This document shows positions 42,397-51,153 of a DNA stretch of 64,000 bases, piece after piece. Made by a program: the position numbers and the translations under genes. Every line of letters starts with the position of its first letter. Position 1 is the first letter of the stretch. The stretch is from Duganella aceris (GTDB lineage Bacteria > Pseudomonadota > Gammaproteobacteria > Burkholderiales > Burkholderiaceae_D): positions 223,932 through 287,931 of the forward strand of contig NZ_JAADJT010000011.1 in the NCBI RefSeq assembly GCF_011090165.1, written 5' to 3'. The notes under the pieces were generated by a model. The model saw only the letters and a list, made by a program, of their open reading frames with translations. It did no database searches and was not told the DNA's origin.

Positions 42397-42662
42397 CGTA
42401 TCCGGCCGCGCCGGAACAGGTTGACGATGGCCAACAAGATCAGCGCGCCGACGAAGGACACGCCCAGCGACGCCAGGCTGAAGTCCTCCATGTTGATGGT
42501 GCCGGTGCCCAGCACCGGCGCCAGGAACCACCCCGCCAGCAAGGCGCCGACGATGCCGACCACCACGTTCAGCACCAATCCTTGCTGGGCGTCGGTCTTC
42601 ATGACCAAGCTGGCGAGCCAGCCCAGTATGCCGCCTATCACAATCCACAGTATCAGATTCAT
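42393..42662 (-). CDS. GlsB/YeaQ/YmgE-family membrane protein
   Basis: An 89-residue, three-helix inner-membrane protein of the transglycosylase-associated family, often induced by stress. Typical: MNLILWIVIGGILGWLASLV, NVVVGIVGALLAGWFLAPVL and SLGVSFVGALILLAIVNLF with a basic end. Function unknown. It is monocistronic and convergent with the permease. Confidence 0.9.
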   Translation of the reverse strand: MNLILWIVIGGILGWLASLVMKTDAQQGLVLNVVVGIVGALLAGWFLAPVLGTGTINMEDFSLASLGVSFVGALILLAIVNLFRRGRIR

Positions 42663-42866
42663 CGCATCCCCCTTTCAAGTTGGCGGCCCGCTGACCGCTG
42701 TGCCGATTATCCGAACCAGCCGCCGGCGCGCCTATAGGCCCGTGCGCCGCAGACGCGTCGGACTGATCCTGCTGGGGAGCCGACCTGGGTGTGGCGTTCG
42801 CCGCCGCACAGACCCGCAGCCGCACGGCGGGCATGCTGCGACCTGACTCAATCAACAGGAATTGCC

Positions 42867-43376
42867 ATGTCCATACATGCCGACAGCCATCATCGTCCGC
42901 TGCGATTGCCCTCGCTGGGCGGCTGGCTGCTGCTGACTTTTGCGTTCGCCGCCATCGGCGCGTATGCCTCCGCGCAGGCCGGCGCCTTTTACATGCAACT
43001 CGACCAACCGGCTTGGGCGCCGCCGGCGTGGTTGTTCGGTCCCGCGTGGTCCACGCTGTACCTGTTGATGGCCATCGCGGCCTGGAGGGTGCAGCGCACG
43101 GCGCCGCCGGACGATGCCAGGCCGGTGCTTGTCTTGTACGTCGTCCAGTTGGCGGTGAACGCGCTCTGGACCTGGCTGTTCTTCGCCTGGCATCGCGGGG
43201 CCTGGGCGTTTGCGGAGATCCTGCTGCTGTGGGTACTGATCGCCGCCACCATCGTCGCATTCCGCCGGCACGACAAAATCGCCGCTTTGTTGTTGGTTCC
43301 CTACATCGCCTGGGTGAGCTTCGCGACCTGCCTTTGCTATAGCATCTGGCAGAGAAATCCGGCCGCTCTTTCATGA
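42867..43376 (+). CDS. tspO: TspO/MBR-family tryptophan-rich sensory protein
   Basis: A 169-residue, five-helix membrane protein of the TspO family, binding porphyrins and linked to oxidative stress. Motifs include QPAWAPPAWLFGPAWSTLYLLM and LQLAVNALWTWLFFAWH-like VVQLAVNALWTWLFF, with many Trp. ATG at 42867 has an agga site upstream. It stands alone; 204 bases of plain high-GC sequence separate it from the GlsB-type gene. An AT-rich palindrome follows 11 bases after its stop. Confidence 0.93.
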   Translation: MSIHADSHHRPLRLPSLGGWLLLTFAFAAIGAYASAQAGAFYMQLDQPAWAPPAWLFGPAWSTLYLLMAIAAWRVQRTAPPDDARPVLVLYVVQLAVNALWTWLFFAWHRGAWAFAEILLLWVLIAATIVAFRRHDKIAALLLVPYIAWVSFATCLCYSIWQRNPAALS

Positions 43377-43387
43377 TCTCTTTGCAC

Positions 43388-43411
43388 ATATAGTTATTTT
43401 TATAACTATAT
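43388..43411. repeat. AT-rich perfect palindrome
   Basis: atatagttat (43388-43397) and ataactatat (43402-43411) form a 10-base perfect inverted repeat with loop tttt. It lies between tspO and the TonB receptor. Too AT-rich for an ordinary terminator; an operator for the receptor gene 55 bases downstream is possible. Confidence 0.55.
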
Positions 43412-43465
43412 TTATCTAATCCGACCTGTTAGACTCCGAGCTCTCGCACCTTCTCTGCAGCTCGT

Positions 43466-45685
43466 ATGAAGAAATACCAGGCGCCAGGCGCACCAAAACT
43501 ACTGGCGGTTTCGTTGTCGTTGATGTTGATTGGCTCCGCGCGCGCGCAAATACAGGAAGTTACCGTGACGGCCCAACGCGCGCCGTCCCTCGAATCGAAA
43601 ACGCCGGTGACAATGTCCACGTTGTCGGCGCAGCAGTTGTCCGACGCCGGCATCGACAATCCCGCAGGCGTCGCCGCGCGCCTCCCCAACCTGGAACTGG
43701 ACAACGCCGCCGACGGCCTGAGGATCACCATACGCGGCGTCTCCAACGCGGACACCACCGAAAAAGGCGATCCGTCCGCCGCGTTCATGCTGGATGGGAT
43801 CTACATCGCCCGCCCGCAAATCCAGAACCTGAGCTTCTACGACCTGGAGCGGGTCGAAGTGCTGCGCGGCCCGCAAGGCACGCTGTATGGCCGCAACACC
43901 ACGGCCGGGGCGATCAACGTGATCTCCGCCGCGCCGACCAATCGCTTCGAGGCTGCGGCCGGCGCCGCGATCGGCAACTATGGCAGCCGCAAAACCGACG
44001 CCATGCTCAACGTGCCGGTCAACGATGCCCTGGCGCTGCGCGCCGCGCTGGCATACAACCGCCATGACAGCTACCTGCGCAACGGCCAGGGCACGCCCTA
44101 CTCCCTGGGCCTGGACCGCGACGACCTGTCGGCGCGCCTCTCGGCGAAGCTGAAGATCGACGCCGACGCCACGCTGCTGCTGCGCTACGAACATAGCAAA
44201 GTCGATGACAACAACGACAGCTTCGTCCCGGACACCAATTTCTATAGCGGCGTCGCAACCGGCAATCCGGTCTGGCGCGGCGGCGACACCCGCGCCCAGC
44301 TGACCAACGGCTTCGTGCCGCCGAACTCCGCGCCGGAGCAAGGCTACAGCCGCAAGACCGCGTCGGGCATCGGCGCCGACCTGTCCTGGAACCTGGGCGC
44401 GGCCACGCTGTACTATCTTGGCTCGCATCGCAGCTACGATCACGACGCGCTGTCCAATTTCTATTACCGCGTCGCGCCCGGATTCGCGCTGGGCGTGCAT
44501 CAAGCTTTCAGCGGCGACTACGCGCAGAATTCGCACGAGCTGCGCATCGCCAGCAATGGCGGCGGCGCCTTGAGCGCGCAAGCCGGCCTGTATTACTTCC
44601 GCGAGGAGTCGTCGCAGCTGTACAGTTTCCGCGATCTCGGCGCGCTTGGCCTGCCGCCCTATTATGTGTTCCCGCACGGACCGACCATCGCCACCAGCAA
44701 GGCGATCTTCGGCCAGGCCACCTATCGCCTGAGCGACAAGCTGCGCGCAACCGCCGGCGCACGCTACACCGACGACGAGAAGTCGCGCGTCGGTTCAACC
44801 AACTTCCAGCAGTCCAGCATCTTCAATCCGGCGACCGATTTCAAGCTGCTCAACGCCGCCGCGATGGGCACGCACCAGTCCACGTGGCGCCTCGGCGCGG
44901 ACTACGACGTCACCCCGTCGACACTACTGTACGGCGCCGTCGCCACCGGCTACAAGGCCGGCGGCTTCAATGACGGCTGCCTGGCCGGCTCGGTGCAAAT
45001 GGGCCTGAGCTGCCCCGCCGCGCTGGCGGTGCCGGCCGACACGCTGTTTTATCGCCCGGAGACGCTGCGTTCCTACGAAGCCGGCGTCAAGACCCGCTTC
45101 TGGGACAACAAGGCGAGCCTGAACCTGTCCGCTTTCCATTACGACTACAAGAATCTGCAATTGTCCGGCGTCGCCATCGTGCAAGGCGCACCGCGCTTCG
45201 TCACCAACAACGCCGGCGTCGCCCGGGTCAAGGGTCTCGAAGCCGAAGGCCAGGTCCGGCCCACCGCGCAGGACCGCCTGCACTACGCGTTGGCCCTGCT
45301 GGATGCGCGGTACGTCAGCTACAGCCCGGATGGCGTGTACTCCTGGGCCGGAAATAAGCTGGACCGCTCGCCAAGCCACGCGCTGACGCTGGGTTACGAG
45401 CATGCCTTCCAGCTGGCGCGTGGCGAACTGGCCGCCGGCCTGAGCGCGCGCAAGAGCGGGGCCTACGTCATCGCCGTACCGACCCAGCTGCTGCAATACC
45501 GCGTCCCGTCGCGCACCGAAAGCGACGCCACGCTGCGCTACCGGCCGACGCGGTCGGCATGGAGCCTGATGGCGCGCGTGAAGAATATCGAAAACAAAGT
45601 CCATCCGATCAGCATCGACAGCTTCGGCATGGTGGTGCCCAGCGATCCACGCACCGTCGACGTACGCCTGGATTACCGATACTAA
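43466..45685 (+). CDS. TonB-dependent outer-membrane receptor
   Basis: A 739-residue receptor with a signal peptide (LLAVSLSLMLIGSARAQ), TonB-box-like start (IQEVTVTAQR), plug (LSAQQLSDAGIDNPAGVAAR, LERVEVLRGPQGTLYGRNTT) and a barrel ending in VDVRLDYRY. The LRGPQGTLYGRNTTAGAINV form is that of the sphingomonad-like TonB receptors that take up small organic compounds or siderophores. Its stop is six bases before the hybrid-kinase start, an unusually tight link between an outer-membrane receptor and a signalling protein. Confidence 0.92.
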   Translation: MKKYQAPGAPKLLAVSLSLMLIGSARAQIQEVTVTAQRAPSLESKTPVTMSTLSAQQLSDAGIDNPAGVAARLPNLELDNAADGLRITIRGVSNADTTEKGDPSAAFMLDGIYIARPQIQNLSFYDLERVEVLRGPQGTLYGRNTTAGAINVISAAPTNRFEAAAGAAIGNYGSRKTDAMLNVPVNDALALRAALAYNRHDSYLRNGQGTPYSLGLDRDDLSARLSAKLKIDADATLLLRYEHSKVDDNNDSFVPDTNFYSGVATGNPVWRGGDTRAQLTNGFVPPNSAPEQGYSRKTASGIGADLSWNLGAATLYYLGSHRSYDHDALSNFYYRVAPGFALGVHQAFSGDYAQNSHELRIASNGGGALSAQAGLYYFREESSQLYSFRDLGALGLPPYYVFPHGPTIATSKAIFGQATYRLSDKLRATAGARYTDDEKSRVGSTNFQQSSIFNPATDFKLLNAAAMGTHQSTWRLGADYDVTPSTLLYGAVATGYKAGGFNDGCLAGSVQMGLSCPAALAVPADTLFYRPETLRSYEAGVKTRFWDNKASLNLSAFHYDYKNLQLSGVAIVQGAPRFVTNNAGVARVKGLEAEGQVRPTAQDRLHYALALLDARYVSYSPDGVYSWAGNKLDRSPSHALTLGYEHAFQLARGELAAGLSARKSGAYVIAVPTQLLQYRVPSRTESDATLRYRPTRSAWSLMARVKNIENKVHPISIDSFGMVVPSDPRTVDVRLDYRY

Positions 45686-45691
45686 GCCCCC

Positions 45692-48600
45692 ATGCCGCAC
45701 CGCCTCTTCCGCTACCTGCTGATCGTCTTCGCACTGCTGCCAACCGGAGGGGCATTCGCAGCCGCGCCGGCGCCGCTGCTGCTGGACGCGCACAGCCGCC
45801 ATGTCGAGGCCTGGCCCGCCGTCACGACCATGATCGAGACCGAAGGCAAACTGCGGCCCGACGAGGCGCTGGCGGATGTCGAACGCTACGCGGTGCCCGA
45901 TTCCGCCTACGCGACGCTGGGCGTGCACAAGGAGGTGCTATGGCTGCGCATCCCTGTGACGCTGCCGGCGCAAAGCGACGGCGAATGGGTGCTGAATATC
46001 GACTACGCGGTGCTGAACCGGATCGACGTCTATGTCGCCACCGGTGACGGCATCACGCAGCACCAGGTGATCGGCAACCTGCAACCGGAGCCGGATGGCA
46101 TGCCGCGTGGCCGCGTACCCGCCGCCCTGCTGCACCTGGCGCCCGGCGTGGAACACACATTGCTGCTGCGGGTCGAGAACATCGGCTCGATGATCCTGCC
46201 GATCCGCTTCTCGCGTCCAGACGCCTTCCATGCCGAAGCGCTCAAGGAGCAGATGCTGCAAGGGATGCTGACCGGCCTGAGTCTATGCCTGCTGCTGTAT
46301 AGCCTGGCGCAGTGGATCAACCTGCGTGAACCCTTGTTCGGCAAGTTCGCGCTGCTGATCGCCGGCTTCACGCTGTTCTCGGTCGAGTTCTTCGGACTGG
46401 GTAACCAGTATCTGTGGAAGAACAACGTCTGGATGAGCATCCACGCCGGCGGCTTGTTCGCGCTGATCGCCTCCTGCGGCGCCTATCTGTTCGTCGAGCA
46501 GGCGCTGGCGCGGCCCGGCAAGGACCATCTCTTCAGCCGCCTGATGCGAGCCGGCGCCGCACTGTGCATCGCCAGCGCGCTGGCTTACGCCACCGACATC
46601 ATCAGCGTCGAGACGCTGGTTGCCATCGTCAGCACGCTCGGTTTGATGCCGATGCTGCTCGGCCTTCCCGGCGCCTACCTCCGCGCGCGCCGCGGCGACT
46701 CGGTGGGGATCTACTTCATGATCGGCTGGGCGGTCAGCTTCGCCACGTCGGTGGTGCTGAGCCAGGTCATCAGCGGCAAGATCGGCGCCAACTTCTGGAC
46801 CATGCACGCGCTGCAGTTCGGGAATCTGTTCGACATGCTGGTGTTCATGCGCATTCTCGGCTTGCGCACCAAGGCGATGCAGACCGCCATGCTGCGCGCC
46901 GAGGAAGCGACCCGCACCAAGTCCGAATTCCTGGCCCACATGAGCCATGAGATCCGCACACCGATGAATGCCATCATCGGCATGAGCCGGCTGGCGTTGA
47001 TGACGCAACCCGACCCCAAGCTGCAAAACTATCTGGTCAAGATCCTCGGCGCGGGCGAGCACCTGCTGGCCATCATCAACGACATCCTGGACTTCTCGAA
47101 GATCGAGGCGGGCAAGCTGGGGCTGGACGCCACGCCGTTCGCGCTGCATGAACTGCTGGAGCATCTGACTAGCCTCACCACCATCAAGGCGGACGCCGCA
47201 CGCGTCGACCTCAAGTTGCAGATCGACGCGGCGGTGCCGGCGAAACTGGTCGGCGATCCGCTGCGCCTGACGCAGGTGCTGGTCAACCTGACCAGCAACG
47301 CGGTCAAGTTCACCGAGCGCGGCGAAATCGTTATCGCCGTCGAGCTGATGGCGCGCACGGCGGAAGATGTGTCGCTGCGCTTTTCGGTCAGCGACACCGG
47401 TATCGGCATGCGGCCATCGCAGATCGCGCGCTTGTTCGAATCGTTCAACCAGGGTGACGGCTCGATCACCCGCAAGTACGGCGGCACAGGGCTGGGACTG
47501 AGCATCTCGCGCCAGCTGGTGGAGCTGATGGGCGGTGAGATCAAGGTGAGCAGCACGCCCGGCGTCGGCAGCCGCTTCAGCTTCACGGTGCGGCTGGGCA
47601 TCGCCGACGCGGCGGGCGTGGCTGGTTGGCCGGCCAGCCCGCCGAGCGCGCACGTACCGACCGCCGCAGGCAACACGGCCGCCTGGTCCGCGCCGACGCT
47701 GCCGGACCTGTCGGCGCTGGACGGCGCCCGCATCCTGCTGGCCGAAGACAACGCCAACAACCGCGAAGTCGCGTTGGAATTCCTGTCGGCGGCGCGCATC
47801 CAGGTCGATGTCGCCCATCACGGCGGCGAAGCGGTGCGCATGGTGCACGAAGGCGATTACGACCTGGTGCTGATGGACATCCAGATGCAGGAAGTGGACG
47901 GCCTGACGGCGGCGCGCCGCATCCGCGCCATCGACCGCTGCAAGCTGCTGCCCATTGTCGCCATGACCGCGCATGCCATGCAAGGCGATCGAGAAAAGAG
48001 CCTGGCGGCCGGCATGAACGATCACGTCACCAAGCCGATCGAGCCAGAGCAACTGTATCGCGCGCTGCTCAAATGGATACCGCCGGCGCGGCTGGCGGGA
48101 CGGCGCCTGGCGCCGGTCGCCGCTGCTTTGCACTCCGGCGAAGAAGCGCCGCACGCTGGCACCGCGCCGAATGCCGACACCGCCGCAGGCTTCGCAACCA
48201 CGGCGGGCGCCTCGATCGGCGCGCCGGACGCACTGCCGGCCATCCCGGGCATCGACTGGCAGCTCGCCCTCGACAGCGTCGACCGGCAGCGCGGCCGGCT
48301 GGAGAAACGCATTCAAGGCTTCCTGCGCGAATACCGTGACGGCGGCCGGAACGTCCGCGAAGCGATCGCGCAACAGCAGTACGATGTCTTGCAAGGCATG
48401 ATGCACAACCTGAAATCGAGCGCCACCTACATCGGCGCTATCGACCTGGCCGCGCAAGCCCACGGAGTCGAACAAGCGCTCTACAGCGGCCGCGAAGACC
48501 TGATCGCCACACTGGCAGCCGAACTATCCACCGACCTCGATCTGGTGGCCAACGGACTGGCCGGCATCGACGCACCGCCGGCCGCCGCCCGTTATCACGA

Positions 48601-48841
48601 CGGAGACGCCGCCATGCTGATCGAACAATTGGAAGCCTACCTACGCGCCGACGACGCCCGTGCCGAGGACGTGCTGCACGAATTGCGCGCGCTGCCGGCG
48701 GTCATACAACATACAAGCACGCTGGCCGCGATCCAGCGCGCCGTCGAAGAGATCGAATATCAGTCCGCCCTGGCGCCGCTGAACGCATTGGCAAATGCGC
48801 TGGCCCCAGCCGGACAAACGAAAGTGGAAGAAGACGCATGA
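45692..48841 (+). CDS. 7TM-DISM hybrid sensor kinase (HisKA-HATPase-REC-Hpt)
   Basis: A 1,049-residue kinase. After a signal peptide (LIVFALLPTGGAFAA) comes a periplasmic 7TMR-DISM extracellular domain (about 30-175, VLWLRIPVTLPAQSDGEWVL), seven transmembrane helices (about 185-390), HisKA with His419 (HMSHEIRTPMNAIIGM), HATPase (LVNLTSNAVKFT, GGTGLGLSIS), REC (Asp729, LMDIQMQEVDG) and Hpt (His905, MHNLKSSATY). DISM extracellular domains usually bind carbohydrates or similar small ligands. It overlaps the next gene, a response regulator with GGDEF output, by four bases (ATGA), so its phosphorelay very likely ends there. Confidence 0.93.
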   Translation: MPHRLFRYLLIVFALLPTGGAFAAAPAPLLLDAHSRHVEAWPAVTTMIETEGKLRPDEALADVERYAVPDSAYATLGVHKEVLWLRIPVTLPAQSDGEWVLNIDYAVLNRIDVYVATGDGITQHQVIGNLQPEPDGMPRGRVPAALLHLAPGVEHTLLLRVENIGSMILPIRFSRPDAFHAEALKEQMLQGMLTGLSLCLLLYSLAQWINLREPLFGKFALLIAGFTLFSVEFFGLGNQYLWKNNVWMSIHAGGLFALIASCGAYLFVEQALARPGKDHLFSRLMRAGAALCIASALAYATDIISVETLVAIVSTLGLMPMLLGLPGAYLRARRGDSVGIYFMIGWAVSFATSVVLSQVISGKIGANFWTMHALQFGNLFDMLVFMRILGLRTKAMQTAMLRAEEATRTKSEFLAHMSHEIRTPMNAIIGMSRLALMTQPDPKLQNYLVKILGAGEHLLAIINDILDFSKIEAGKLGLDATPFALHELLEHLTSLTTIKADAARVDLKLQIDAAVPAKLVGDPLRLTQVLVNLTSNAVKFTERGEIVIAVELMARTAEDVSLRFSVSDTGIGMRPSQIARLFESFNQGDGSITRKYGGTGLGLSISRQLVELMGGEIKVSSTPGVGSRFSFTVRLGIADAAGVAGWPASPPSAHVPTAAGNTAAWSAPTLPDLSALDGARILLAEDNANNREVALEFLSAARIQVDVAHHGGEAVRMVHEGDYDLVLMDIQMQEVDGLTAARRIRAIDRCKLLPIVAMTAHAMQGDREKSLAAGMNDHVTKPIEPEQLYRALLKWIPPARLAGRRLAPVAAALHSGEEAPHAGTAPNADTAAGFATTAGASIGAPDALPAIPGIDWQLALDSVDRQRGRLEKRIQGFLREYRDGGRNVREAIAQQQYDVLQGMMHNLKSSATYIGAIDLAAQAHGVEQALYSGREDLIATLAAELSTDLDLVANGLAGIDAPPAAARYHDGDAAMLIEQLEAYLRADDARAEDVLHELRALPAVIQHTSTLAAIQRAVEEIEYQSALAPLNALANALAPAGQTKVEEDA

Positions 48842-49767
48842 ATTTCGCGGGAACGCAAAAGGTGCTGGTCGCCGATGACGATGTCGTGAACCGCCAGGTG
48901 CTGGCGGAACTGCTCAAGCCCGAACATACGGTGGTGCTGGCCAAGAACGGCGCGCAAGCGCTGGAGCTGGCCGCGCGCCATCTGCCCGACCTGATGCTGC
49001 TCGACGTGGTCATGCCCGACATGGACGGCTACGAAGTGCTGCGCCGGCTGCGGACCGACCCGCGGACCGCGCACATCACCGTCATTTTCATCTCCGGGCT
49101 GGGGCGTCCGGAGGACGAGGCCAACGGCTTGAAGCTGGGCGCCGCCGACTACATCGCAAAGCCCTTCAACACCACCGTTGTGATGGCGCGCGTGGCGATG
49201 CACTTGCAGATGGTGCGCCAGCGCCGCATGCTGGAGCACCTGGCCCATGTCGACGGCCTGACCGAACTGGCCAACCGCCGCCGCTTCGACGAAGTGTTCG
49301 AGGCGGAGTGGCAGCGCTGCCGCCGCAACGGCCGGCCGCTGTCGCTGGCGATGCTGGATATCGACGCGTTCAAACAATACAACGACCATTACGGCCACCC
49401 TGCCGGCGACCGCGCGCTGCGCGCAGTGGCCCGCACCAGCGCATCCGGTCTGCGACGGCCCGGCGATCTGGCGGCCCGCTACGGCGGCGAAGAACTGGTG
49501 CTGCTGATGCCCGACACCGACGCCGCCCAGGCGCAGCAAGTGGTGATCGCCATCTGCACCGCCATCGCCGGACTGGGGATCGCGCACGAGGCGTCGGCCG
49601 TGGCGCCGGTGCTGACCGTCAGCGCCGGCGGCGCCACGCTGGTGGGAGCCGGGGCCGACCCCATCGAGACCTGCACCGAGTTGTTCGCCGCCACCGACCG
49701 CCTGCTGTATCAGGCAAAAAAATCCGGCCGCAACCGTGTCGAATGGCGCGCCGCACCCTTACAATAG
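48838..49767 (+). CDS. Response regulator with GGDEF output
   Basis: A 309-residue diguanylate cyclase. A receiver domain (about 7-125) with acidic pair DDD, phospho-acceptor Asp (LLDVVMPDMDG, near 59) and Lys (IAKPFN) precedes a GGDEF domain with RYGGEELVLL. The site is GGEEL, a tolerated variation of GGEEF; an RxxD inhibitory site (RPGD) lies five residues before it, so product feedback is expected. This is the PleD/WspR-like layout. It is coupled to the upstream hybrid kinase. Confidence 0.93.
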   Translation: MNFAGTQKVLVADDDVVNRQVLAELLKPEHTVVLAKNGAQALELAARHLPDLMLLDVVMPDMDGYEVLRRLRTDPRTAHITVIFISGLGRPEDEANGLKLGAADYIAKPFNTTVVMARVAMHLQMVRQRRMLEHLAHVDGLTELANRRRFDEVFEAEWQRCRRNGRPLSLAMLDIDAFKQYNDHYGHPAGDRALRAVARTSASGLRRPGDLAARYGGEELVLLMPDTDAAQAQQVVIAICTAIAGLGIAHEASAVAPVLTVSAGGATLVGAGADPIETCTELFAATDRLLYQAKKSGRNRVEWRAAPLQ

Positions 49768-49812
49768 AAGACTAGCGCCGCCATGCGGGGCGCACCATCG
49801 CCGGGAGCTTAT

Positions 49813-51153
49813 TTGAAACGCACTGCTTTGTCCGGCGCCGCCCGCGCCACTTCCGCCCCGCTGCTCTCGCTGGAGAAGCAGCTGCTGCATCCCGGCGTCA
49901 AAGGCCTGCCGATCACGGCGCCGCTGCCGCAAGGCGCCATCGGCGCCCAGCAGTGGAACGTGCTGCGCGCCGACACCAGCTTCCCGGTCGCCGTACTCAA
50001 GATCTCCGCGATACAGCACAACCTGGAATGGATGCGCCGCTTCTGCGAACGCCACGGTGCGCAACTGGCGCCACACGGCAAGACCACCATGAGTCCCCAG
50101 CTGTTCTCCGCCCAACTGGCCAACGGCGCCTGGGGCATCACGCTGGCATCGGTGACGCAGGCGCAGACGGCGTTCCGCTACGGCGTGCGGCGCGTGCTGC
50201 TGGCCAACCAGCTGGTGGCGCCTGCCGACATCAAGGCCGCCGTCGCGCTGATGCGGCAGGATTCCGGTTTCGAATTCTTCGCGCTGGTCGATTCCAGCGC
50301 CGGAGTCGCGCGCCTGTCGCAGGCCGTTACCCGCCTTGGGCTGGAACGCCCGCTGCCGCTGCTGGTGGAACTCGGCCTGGCCGGCAAACGCGCCGGCTGC
50401 AGGACCATGGAGGAAGCGCTGGCCGTCGCGCGCGAAGTGGCAGCCGCGCCGGGACTGGAGTTGGCCGGTATCGAAGGCTACGAGGGCCTGTTGACCAGCA
50501 AGGATCAGGAGCGCGATCACCAGGAGGTGCGCGACTTCGTTGCCAGACTGGCCGACCTGCTGCGCCAGGCCGACGGCGAGGGACTGTTCACGCGCGAACG
50601 CATCCTGCTGTCTGCGGGAGGTTCGGCGTACTTCGATTTCGTCGCCAACGGCTTCGCGCAGGTAAAAGGTTTGTCGCGGCCGGTGCTGCCGGTGCTGCGC
50701 AGCGGCTGCTACCTGACCAACGATCACGGCCACTACCAGGACATGATCGCCAAACTGAACGCGCGCGAAGGCGTGACGCCGGAACAGGGCCTGCGGCCGG
50801 CGCTGGAAATATGGAGCATGGTGTTGTCGCGGCCCGAGCCGACGCTGGCGATCCTGAGCATGGGCAAACGCGATGCGTCCTACGACATCGATTTGCCGCG
50901 CGCGCTGGTGTGGCATCGGCCCGGCGCGGCCGAGCCGGGTGCGATGCCGGAAGGCTGCCGCATCGAGAAGATGAACGATCAGCACGCGTATCTGCGCATG
51001 CCGGCCGATGCGGCCATCGGCGCGGAACTGGCGGTGGGCGACCTGGTCGGCTGCGGCATCTCGCATCCGTGCACCACCTTCGACAAATGGCCGCTGCTGC
51101 TGGCGGTGGACGACGACTACGGCGTACGGCACGCCATCAATACCTTCTTTTAA
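49813..51153 (+). CDS. D-serine deaminase-like PLP enzyme (alanine-racemase fold)
   Basis: About 446 residues; the alternative ATG at 49783 adds ten. TTG 49813 is preferred for its gggag site. It has a type III PLP barrel with the Schiff-base Lys in APHGKTTM (Lys90), and a C-terminal D-Ser dehydratase-like domain with the zinc-type motif ISHPCTTFDKW. Family members deaminate D-serine or other D-hydroxy-amino acids, or cleave D-threonine. Substrate is open. It follows the cyclase gene by about 45 bases and its tail overlaps the opposing PL26-like gene by four bases. Confidence 0.85.
   Translation: MKRTALSGAARATSAPLLSLEKQLLHPGVKGLPITAPLPQGAIGAQQWNVLRADTSFPVAVLKISAIQHNLEWMRRFCERHGAQLAPHGKTTMSPQLFSAQLANGAWGITLASVTQAQTAFRYGVRRVLLANQLVAPADIKAAVALMRQDSGFEFFALVDSSAGVARLSQAVTRLGLERPLPLLVELGLAGKRAGCRTMEEALAVAREVAAAPGLELAGIEGYEGLLTSKDQERDHQEVRDFVARLADLLRQADGEGLFTRERILLSAGGSAYFDFVANGFAQVKGLSRPVLPVLRSGCYLTNDHGHYQDMIAKLNAREGVTPEQGLRPALEIWSMVLSRPEPTLAILSMGKRDASYDIDLPRALVWHRPGAAEPGAMPEGCRIEKMNDQHAYLRMPADAAIGAELAVGDLVGCGISHPCTTFDKWPLLLAVDDDYGVRHAINTFF

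Noticed and set aside
40966..43389. 807-codon minus-strand open frame over the permease, GlsB and TspO genes
   Set aside because: Arg/His/Gln-rich shadow; three recognised genes with proper starts occupy the same DNA.
46283..48475. 730-codon minus-strand open frame over the hybrid kinase
   Set aside because: Shadow of the kinase; sequence is Val/Gln/Asp/His repetitive with no motif.
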